A stretch of DNA of 11,511 nt from an uncultured Pseudogracilibacillus sp. (GTDB lineage Bacteria > Bacillota > Bacilli > Bacillales > Amphibacillaceae), in assembly GCA_937974845.1 (NCBI GenBank), contig CALJVC010000041.1:1-11511 (forward strand), in the 5' to 3' direction. This document shows, in pieces, positions 7,012 through 11,511 of the stretch. The notes under the pieces are model-generated. The model saw only the letters and a program-made list of their open reading frames with translations, made no database searches and was not told the DNA's origin. Every line of letters starts with the position of its first letter. The stretch's first letter is position 1. The translations under genes were made by a program, and so were the position numbers.

Positions 7012-8064
7012 ATGGCACAAGATGAAAAGCGATTAACTGTCCTATCCTCTAAAGCTGGATGAGGGTGCAAAATTAGTCCTAGTGACTTAGCGCAAGTTTT
7101 GCGCTATGTAGAACAACCTAAAGAAGATCCAAATATTTTAGTCGGTATCGGTCATAGCGACGATGCTAGTGTCTATAAGTTAACCGAAGAAATCGCAATG
7201 ATTCAATCAGTAGACTTTTTCACCCCGGTCGTCGACGATCCCTATATGTTCGGTCAAATTGCCGCAGCAAACTCCTTAAGTGATATTTATGCCATGGGAG
7301 GAGAGCCAAAAACGGCTCTGAACATTGTCGCCTATCCTATGCAAACCTTAGGACCAGAAATTTTAGGTCGTATCTTACAAGGAGCTAACGACAAGGCAAA
7401 GGAAGCGGGTATAGAAATTGTCGGTGGACACTCTGTAGAAGACAATGAACCTAAGTTCGGACTTTCGGTTACTGGTATTGTACATCCGGAAAAGTTTTAT
7501 AAAAATATCGGTGCCAAACCGAAGGATGTGCTCGTACTTACAAAGCCTTTAGGTATCGGTGTTCTTACTACAGCTCTGAAACGCGACTTATTAGAAAAAG
7601 AAGATATCGAACGAATTTCTAAAGTAATGGCTACCTTAAACAAAATTCCTGCCGAAACCTTACGAGACTTCCATCCAAATGCTGTAACAGACGTCACTGG
7701 TTTCGGACTACTCGGTCATGCCTATGAAATGGCCTCCGGAAGCCACGTAACTTTTGAAATTCATTATAGCGATGTCCCTTTCCTACCAAAGGCTATGGAA
7801 CTAGCGAAGGATAATGTCTTCCCGGGTGGCTCCTGGGCTAACCATAGATGGTTAGACTCTAAAGTCGCATATGACAAGAGTTTAGAAAGCTTCGAACAAG
7901 CCTTACTTTGTGACGCTATCACATCGGGAGGATTGTTAATTAGTCTGCCGGAAGAAGAAGCCGACGCCTATATTGCCAAATTGAAAGAAAGAACGGACAT
8001 TGAAGCTCGAATTATCGGAAGAGTTGTAGAAGAAAAAGATAAACCAATCTACGTTTATAAATAA
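7012..8064 (+). CDS. selD: SelD: selenide, water dikinase (a selenoprotein; UGA = Sec17)
   Basis: SelD makes selenophosphate from selenide and ATP in the cytoplasm and supplies the selenium donor for SelA. The true start is ATG 7012, after a strong ribosome binding site. The frame continues through an in-frame TGA at 7060-7062 to TAA at 8064, giving 350 residues. The N-terminus reads SKAGUGCKISP: Sec17 is at the catalytic Cys17 position of E. coli SelD and K20 is the conserved lysine. AIRS-type domains follow, with SDDASVY, DDPYMFGQIAAANSLSDIYAMGG and TDVTGFGLLGHAYEM. A start after the UGA, at TTG 7099, would delete the active-site loop, so the readthrough form is the real gene. It is followed by its own terminator. 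Because SelD needs Sec for its own synthesis, the pathway feeds back on itself. Confidence 0.96.
7084..7110 (+). promoter_or_regulatory. bSECIS element of selD
   Basis: TAGCGCAA (7088-7095) pairs perfectly with TTGCGCTA (7099-7106) across a GTT loop. If the closing A-T opens, the loop is AGTTT. The loop begins 33 nt after the UGA, near the upper end of the usual 16-37 nt range, with G as the first or second loop base. AC/GT pairs beyond a T.T mismatch extend the stem. A competing weak hairpin, AGTC/GACT, lies just upstream. Confidence 0.7.
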
Positions 8065-8072
8065 TTACTTTC

Positions 8073-8115
8073 AAAAGAATGGATTGCTTCCAAGAGACGC
8101 AATCCATTCTTTTTT
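8073..8115 (+). terminator. Rho-independent terminator of selD
   Basis: AAAAGAATGGATTGC (8073-8087) pairs with GCAATCCATTCTTTT (8099-8113) across an 11-nt loop and ends in a T tract. It lies 8 nt after the selD stop and makes the following selenoprotein genes a separate unit. Confidence 0.92.
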
Positions 8116-8180
8116 AATTTCCTTAAACTATAAAGCTAGCCTAAGAAATAATCAATACCCCCTTATAATAAACAGTTTAA

Positions 8181-8208
8181 TTGCGTATCATGCTACAATT
8201 GGTATAAT
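8181..8208 (+). promoter_or_regulatory. promoter of the small-selenoprotein operon
   Basis: TTGCGT (8181-8186) and a perfect TATAAT (8203-8208) are 16 bp apart. Transcription is expected to begin near 8215, about 45 nt before the first start codon. Confidence 0.7.
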
Positions 8209-8222
8209 ACCTATATAGGTAT
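8207..8222. promoter_or_regulatory. 16-bp palindrome at the promoter, probable operator
   Basis: ATACCTATATAGGTAT is a perfect 16-bp palindrome that overlaps the end of the -10 box and covers the expected transcription start. GGTATAA occurs on both sides of its centre. The position suits a repressor operator. No regulator gene is visible nearby, so the binding protein is unknown. Confidence 0.55.
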
Positions 8223-8258
8223 AAGGCCTATTCTTTATAGTAAAGGATGTGGTCGCTT

Positions 8259-8414
8259 ATGGAAGAAAAAAATAAACACTGTTCTATAGAAAACGGTGGT
8301 TGAGGAAGCGGTAAGCAAACTTCTGGTCGGAAGTTTTTACCCCCTATATGACCAGCAGTGTATTTATGGCTCCTGGTAGGAGTTATTTATGTTATTATCA
8401 AGCTAATTAGCTAA
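8259..8414 (+). CDS. 51-residue membrane selenoprotein with two selenocysteines
   Basis: I do not recognise this family. ATG 8259 follows AAAGGA (8242-8247), and the frame runs to TAA 8412-8414 with two in-frame TGA codons, at 8301-8303 (Sec15) and 8349-8351 (Sec31). The N-terminal part carries C8 and the motif GGUGSGK, then a basic stretch KQTSGRK, then PPIUPA at the membrane edge. A hydrophobic segment of ~18 residues (33-50) ends the protein. It should be a tail-anchored protein with its N-terminus and Sec15 in the cytoplasm and Sec31 at the interface. Each UGA is followed by its own bSECIS-like hairpin, which argues against chance. The GGUG motif recalls the C-terminus of eukaryotic SelK-like proteins, but the layout is reversed and I claim no homology. 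A redox role is inferred. It shares a promoter with the HesB-like gene 40 nt downstream. Confidence 0.78.
8310..8341 (+). promoter_or_regulatory. bSECIS for the first UGA (Sec15)
   Basis: AAACTTC (8317-8323) pairs with GAAGTTT (8330-8336) across the loop TGGTCG. After a two-base GC bulge, GGTAA (8310-8314) pairs with TTACC (8337-8341), giving 12 bp in all. The loop starts 20 nt after the UGA. Its GGTC recalls the E. coli fdhF SECIS loop. Confidence 0.8.
8366..8386 (+). promoter_or_regulatory. bSECIS for the second UGA (Sec31)
   Basis: ATGGCTCC (8366-8373) pairs with GGAGTTAT (8379-8386), including two G.U wobbles, across the loop TGGTA. The loop starts 22 nt after the UGA with G in the second position, nearly the same geometry as the first element. 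Confidence 0.72.
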
Positions 8415-8454
8415 ACTAAGTACGACACTTCGCTCGTAAAGGTGGTGAAACAAA

Positions 8455-8751
8455 ATGATTAAAGTATCTGAAAAAGCCCTTAATCAAATCAAGGATGAAC
8501 TAGAGAATATTAAGGCTGAAATGCCATCCTTAGAAGATCCCTACATCCGTCTTTACATGACTTATGGATGAGGTGGGCCACGATTACAATTGGCTCTGGC
8601 AGAGTCAAGCACACCAGATGATATTGTTACTGAAGTCGATGGCATTACCTTCTTAGTTCATGCTAACCAAGAACAATTCTTTAAAGGTATGACCTTAGAT
8701 TATGTGAAGAGCATCTTCGGAATTGGGGAATACACCCTGGTTAAAGAGTAA
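8455..8751 (+). CDS. HesB-like (IscA-fold) selenoprotein
   Basis: The product has 98 residues, from ATG 8455 (ribosome binding site AAAGGTGGTG, 8438-8447) to TAA 8749-8751, with an in-frame TGA at 8569-8571 read as Sec39. It resembles the HesB-like selenoprotein family, a branch of the HesB/IscA fold. It starts MIKVSEKALNQIK, continues YIRLYMTYGUGGPRLQLAL around the Sec, then DGITFLVH, and ends in a short tail. Ordinary IscA proteins place a Cys near this point and a C-terminal CGC. Here Sec39 takes the first site, and the C-terminus and the rest of the protein contain no Cys. Iron-sulfur scaffolding by the classical mechanism is therefore unlikely, and a selenol redox or metal-binding role is inferred. 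It is the second gene of the operon and ends just before a strong terminator. Confidence 0.9.
8590..8608 (+). promoter_or_regulatory. bSECIS of the HesB-like gene
   Basis: TTGGCTC (8590-8596) pairs with GAGTCAA (8602-8608), including one G.U, across the loop TGGCA. The loop starts 25 nt after the UGA and resembles the TGGTA loop of the preceding gene. Confidence 0.78.
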
Positions 8752-8758
8752 AGATAAA

Positions 8759-8797
8759 CAAAGGTTTCGCGAATTCGTGAAACCTTTGTCTTTTTTT
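8759..8797 (+). terminator. Rho-independent terminator of the small-selenoprotein operon
   Basis: CAAAGGTTTC (8759-8768) pairs with GAAACCTTTG (8779-8788), with additional pairing inside the loop, and is followed by a C and seven T. It lies 7 nt after the HesB-like stop codon. Confidence 0.92.
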
Positions 8798-8858
8798 AAA
8801 TATGTGTATATTCGATGAAATTTTTAACAATTCTGCTGAATCCTCACTCATTTTCCCT

Positions 8859-8864
8859 TATAAT
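8859..8864 (+). promoter_or_regulatory. -10 box of the amphi-Trp gene
   Basis: A perfect TATAAT lies 34 bp upstream of the ATG at 8899. The best -35 at 17 bp is a poor CTGAAT, so only the -10 is secure. Confidence 0.45.
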
Positions 8865-8898
8865 ATAATTAGAAGAAATTTACAGAGGAGTGAGGGTA

Positions 8899-9186
8899 AT
8901 GAACGAAAAGAAGAAGAAATCCCAAGTACTTTTAGATTATGAAGAGAAAATGTCCCTAGAAAACGCCGCCGACTTTCTTGAAACAATTGCCAATAAGCTA
9001 CAAGAAGAAGGTTCCTTTACGTTAACCCATGGAGAGCAATCCCACACAATTCAACCATCCGAACAAGTTGTCTTAGAAGTCAAGTATGAAAAAAAACGCA
9101 GTGGAAAAATGCAACTGGAATTAGAGCTCGAATGGCGCGAAGGAGAAGAAGGAGAAACATCCTCTGGCGGTTTACAAATCGACTAA
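8899..9186 (+). CDS. amphi-Trp domain-containing small protein
   Basis: A 95-residue acidic protein with a lysine-rich N-terminus (NEKKKKSQ), a helix around residues 18-36 and two strand-like stretches, one with alternating hydrophobic residues ending LELELEWRE. This pattern fits the amphi-Trp domain family, named for its alternating hydrophobic residues and conserved Trp. Its function is unknown. It has no signal peptide, membrane span or Cys, so it should be cytoplasmic. ATG 8899 is the start, because GAGGAG (8885-8890) lies 8 nt upstream. An in-frame GTG at 8890 overlaps that site and is unlikely. It is monocistronic, between the selenoprotein operon and a bidirectional terminator shared with the convergent chemoreceptor gene. 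Confidence 0.85.
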   Translation: MNEKKKKSQVLLDYEEKMSLENAADFLETIANKLQEEGSFTLTHGEQSHTIQPSEQVVLEVKYEKKRSGKMQLELELEWREGEEGETSSGGLQID

Positions 9187-9194
9187 CTTATAAG

Positions 9195-9236
9195 AAAAAA
9201 TCCCTAAAGCAACAACCGTTGCTTTAGGGATTTTCC
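9195..9236. terminator. bidirectional terminator between the amphi-Trp and chemoreceptor genes
   Basis: AAAATCCCTAAAGCAAC (9197-9213) pairs perfectly with GTTGCTTTAGGGATTTT (9218-9234) across AACC, 17 bp including the A/T flanks. On the plus strand it ends in TTTT and on the minus strand in six T, so it serves both convergent genes. It starts 8 nt after the amphi-Trp stop and abuts the chemoreceptor stop. Confidence 0.9.
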
Positions 9237-11203
9237 TATTCAATGGTAAACCGCTCAATTGAATGCTTTAGGGATTGAGCTGTTTTTTCTAGTTCCTCCG
9301 TCGCCCGCTTCATTTCATCAACCATATGATGCTGGGAAGCAATCTTCTCTGTCACATGAGCGATAGCTTCTGTTGCTCCCGTCGTCGTCTCCATCGTTTC
9401 ATCTACAGCCGTTGATACTTCTTCAGCACCAGCAGACATTTCCTCAGACAAAGCTGACAAGTCCGTCATTTGACGATGAATATCCTCTAAAAACCCAAAC
9501 ATCTGTTGGAAGTCATTTCGTAATTGTGTTATAAATTCCATACCTTCATTAACATCTTCTTTACTTTTCTCTACCGTTTCAACCGCAACTTTCGTTTCCG
9601 CTTGAATACTTTCAATCAATTGGTTAATATCGAGCGCCGATGAAGCTGTCTGCTCGGATAATTTACGGATTTCATCAGCTACAACAGCGAAACCAGAACC
9701 TGCCTCCCCTGCTCGAGCTGCCTCAATCGAAGCATTTAAAGCAAGTAAATTTGTTTGATCCGCAATATCGGTAATGATTTCAGTTATTTCATTAATCTCT
9801 TCTGATGTCCGTTGTAATGTATGGATTGTCTCAGACGTAGTCAAGCTACCCTGCTGAATATCTTCCATTTGAGCTAAGGAACGTTCCAGGAGCTTACCAC
9901 CTTCTTCGGTCTGTTGATGAATTTCATTCGATGCACCAGAAACCTCTGTCGCAATCGTCGCCACGCGTTCGGTCCCTTGCGCCATTTCCTGCATTGCCAC
10001 CGAACTATCCTTTGCTGATTCAAGCTGGATTTCCGAAGACTCCTTAACTTCCTCTACTAAATCCCGTGTCTCGTCAGCCATCATCGCTGTAAGTTCCGTC
10101 CGTTCAGTCATCTCGGCTACTGCCTTTTCTACCTGTTCAGCGCTATCGTTAACCTGGGCTAACATCGTCCGCATATTATAGGTCATCGTCTGGAAAGTAT
10201 GAGCTAACTCTCCTACCTCATCCTTGCGAGACAAATATTGCTCCTCAGCATCTACCGAGAAATCCCCTTCTGCGACTTTTTTTCCATGTTCAGTGATAGC
10301 CTGGAGAGGTCGACTAATTGAACCAGCAAAAAAGTAAGCAATAACCAAACCTATTATACTACCGACAGTAATAATTAATAAAAGCAATCCACGCAAACGA
10401 TTAATCTCCGAAGCAAATTCTGTTTGATGGGCTCCAATTGTTAAAATCCATCCATTTTCTAAACGATCGAAGGCAACTTGCCGATCAATTCCGTCATAAA
10501 CATATTCAAAACTACCGCTCTCTTCTTCTAGAATATACTTAATAAAGTCAGCATTTTCATCTCCCGCTTCGACGTAGTTGACCTGATTTGCCACTAACTC
10601 CCGATCTTCATGTCCTAAAAAAGTACCTTCTTCATTTAAAATAAAACCATAACCAGTCTCACCAAAAGCTAATGTATCAACTATTTCACTTAAATAAAAC
10701 CCGTCTACCCGAGCAATTAGGGCACCTACTACTTCACCCTTCGATTCAATCGGTGTCGCAAGCATCATCACTAGCTCCTCTGTCGCTCGACTAACAATAA
10801 CGTCTGACATCGCTGCTTCCCCATCAAGAGCTTGCTTAATATAATCCCGATCGCCTAATTCAGCAGTAGAACCATCGATGTAGTGAGCTGTCCCATCTGG
10901 AGTAACAACCGCCAAAGTAAGATAATCTAACTTTTCTATTTCATCGGCTAAAAAGTCGAGCTGATCATCTAACTTCATACCTTTGATAATATCATTTTGC
11001 GCAATAGCCTCCAGTTCCGTAAAACTCCGTTCAAACCTTTCTTCTATGTACTGTTTATTATCGGCTACCTTTTCGACTAATTGCTCTTCTAATTGGGCCG
11101 TTAATACCTTCGTACTGTTATAAATAGATACAATCCCTAGACCAGCTCCTACGATTAAGATTAAAACAATTTGTACTACTAAAATCTTCATTCTCAACTT
11201 CAT
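9236..11203 (-). CDS. methyl-accepting chemotaxis protein (dCache-HAMP-MCP signal)
   Basis: A 655-residue transmembrane chemoreceptor of normal length. Residues ~6-28 form the first membrane span (a signal anchor) and ~33-268 an extracellular double Cache ligand-binding region, with YIKQALDGEA and ATPIESKGEVVGALIARVD as typical strands. The second span is ~271-293 and HAMP is ~290-345. A long coiled-coil signalling domain extends from ~355 to the end. Its hairpin tip at ~475-525, with IADQTNLLALNASIEAARAGE and GFAVVADEIRKLSEQ, contacts CheA and CheW or CheV. The ligand cannot be deduced. ATG 11201-11203 is preceded by GGAGGG at good spacing. It is convergent with the amphi-Trp gene and shares its terminator. 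No CheB/CheR-tethering pentapeptide is seen at the C-terminus (ERFTIE). Confidence 0.95.
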   Translation of the reverse strand: MKLRMKILVVQIVLILIVGAGLGIVSIYNSTKVLTAQLEEQLVEKVADNKQYIEERFERSFTELEAIAQNDIIKGMKLDDQLDFLADEIEKLDYLTLAVVTPDGTAHYIDGSTAELGDRDYIKQALDGEAAMSDVIVSRATEELVMMLATPIESKGEVVGALIARVDGFYLSEIVDTLAFGETGYGFILNEEGTFLGHEDRELVANQVNYVEAGDENADFIKYILEEESGSFEYVYDGIDRQVAFDRLENGWILTIGAHQTEFASEINRLRGLLLLIITVGSIIGLVIAYFFAGSISRPLQAITEHGKKVAEGDFSVDAEEQYLSRKDEVGELAHTFQTMTYNMRTMLAQVNDSAEQVEKAVAEMTERTELTAMMADETRDLVEEVKESSEIQLESAKDSSVAMQEMAQGTERVATIATEVSGASNEIHQQTEEGGKLLERSLAQMEDIQQGSLTTSETIHTLQRTSEEINEITEIITDIADQTNLLALNASIEAARAGEAGSGFAVVADEIRKLSEQTASSALDINQLIESIQAETKVAVETVEKSKEDVNEGMEFITQLRNDFQQMFGFLEDIHRQMTDLSALSEEMSAGAEEVSTAVDETMETTTGATEAIAHVTEKIASQHHMVDEMKRATEELEKTAQSLKHSIERFTIE

Positions 11204-11511
11204 AATTTCGCCCTCCTTACCGTTCCTTATACGATTGATAACCTATGAATATGAAAAAGGTCGTGAAATAGTTTCTAATATCCTAGCCTGTATTAGGTCC
11301 ATGTAATTAGATTTTACCAGAGTTTGTAAAGGTTTGGTAGCGTTCTCAAGTTTTGTTCGGAATTTTTTCAAAAATAATGCAAAAAAATAGTCCCTAACAC
11401 CTAGGGATATTGATATTTTAAAGGTCAATAAAATTCAACAGTCTATCCTTTTTACAAAAGCCATTATTGCCATATACCTGATTATAGACATATTTCTCCT
11501 AAACTTATTTT
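11204..11511 (-). promoter_or_regulatory. upstream region of the chemoreceptor gene
   Basis: I see no convincing gene in these ~308 bases. On the minus strand, TGGTAAAAT (box 11311-11316) is an extended -10 candidate ~110 bp upstream of the ATG, without a good -35. Further upstream, TCCCTA/TAGGGA (11391-11407) followed by a T run resembles a short terminator for a gene beyond the right edge. A small hairpin, CTAATA/TATTAG, could form in the leader. Confidence 0.35.

Noticed and set aside
8301..8571. UGA reassigned to Trp rather than Sec
   Set aside because: Trp is encoded by TGG throughout the window, a complete selA/selB/selC/selD set is present, and each UGA is followed by a SECIS-like hairpin. 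At selD and the HesB-like gene the UGA falls at known Sec/Cys positions.
11243..11428. 61-residue minus-strand open frame upstream of the chemoreceptor
   Set aside because: It begins at TTG with no ribosome binding site, has no recognisable motif and overlaps the likely promoter and a terminator-like hairpin.

Overview
The window reads as chromosomal DNA from a low-GC, Gram-positive-type anaerobe of the Bacillota. Strong AGGAGG-like ribosome binding sites, sigma-A style promoters, T-tract hairpin terminators, a CheV chemotaxis protein and the tRNA order Asn-Ser-Glu-fMet (a Bacilli-like order) support this. Many proteins are rich in Glu and Asp, which would suit a halophilic or alkaliphilic lifestyle, but that is inference and I cannot name a genus. 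All nine protein genes end in TAA or TAG.

Layout. 1-441 holds four tRNA genes on the minus strand (Asn, Ser, Glu, initiator Met), transcribed leftward from tandem promoters near 569-684. 770-1678 (minus) is cheV. 1920-3263 (minus) is a COG2403-type GTPase related to cyclic 2,3-diphosphoglycerate synthetase. 3402-8064 is the complete selenocysteine machinery: selB and selA on the minus strand, tRNA-Sec (selC) on the plus strand in the gap between them, and selD divergent on the plus strand. selD is itself a selenoprotein gene with an in-frame UGA at codon 17. 8181-8797 is a compact transcription unit encoding two small selenoproteins that ordinary gene finding would miss: a 51-residue single-span membrane protein with two in-frame UGA codons, and a 98-residue HesB-like protein with one. 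8899-9186 encodes an amphi-Trp domain protein. 9236-11203 (minus) is a dCache-HAMP methyl-accepting chemotaxis protein.

How it fits together. SelD makes selenophosphate, SelA converts Ser-tRNA-Sec to Sec-tRNA-Sec, and SelB delivers it to UGA codons that are followed by a bSECIS hairpin. Each of the four UGA codons has a plausible hairpin whose loop begins 20-33 nt downstream with G in the first or second loop position. Three of the four loops begin TGG. The locus therefore makes selenocysteine and also uses it.

The most novel item is the 51-residue double-selenocysteine membrane protein at 8259-8414. Its start lies about 40 bp downstream of a 16-bp perfect palindrome that overlaps the promoter. 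The second is the placement of selC antisense to the selA-selB transcript, bracketed by an inverted repeat.
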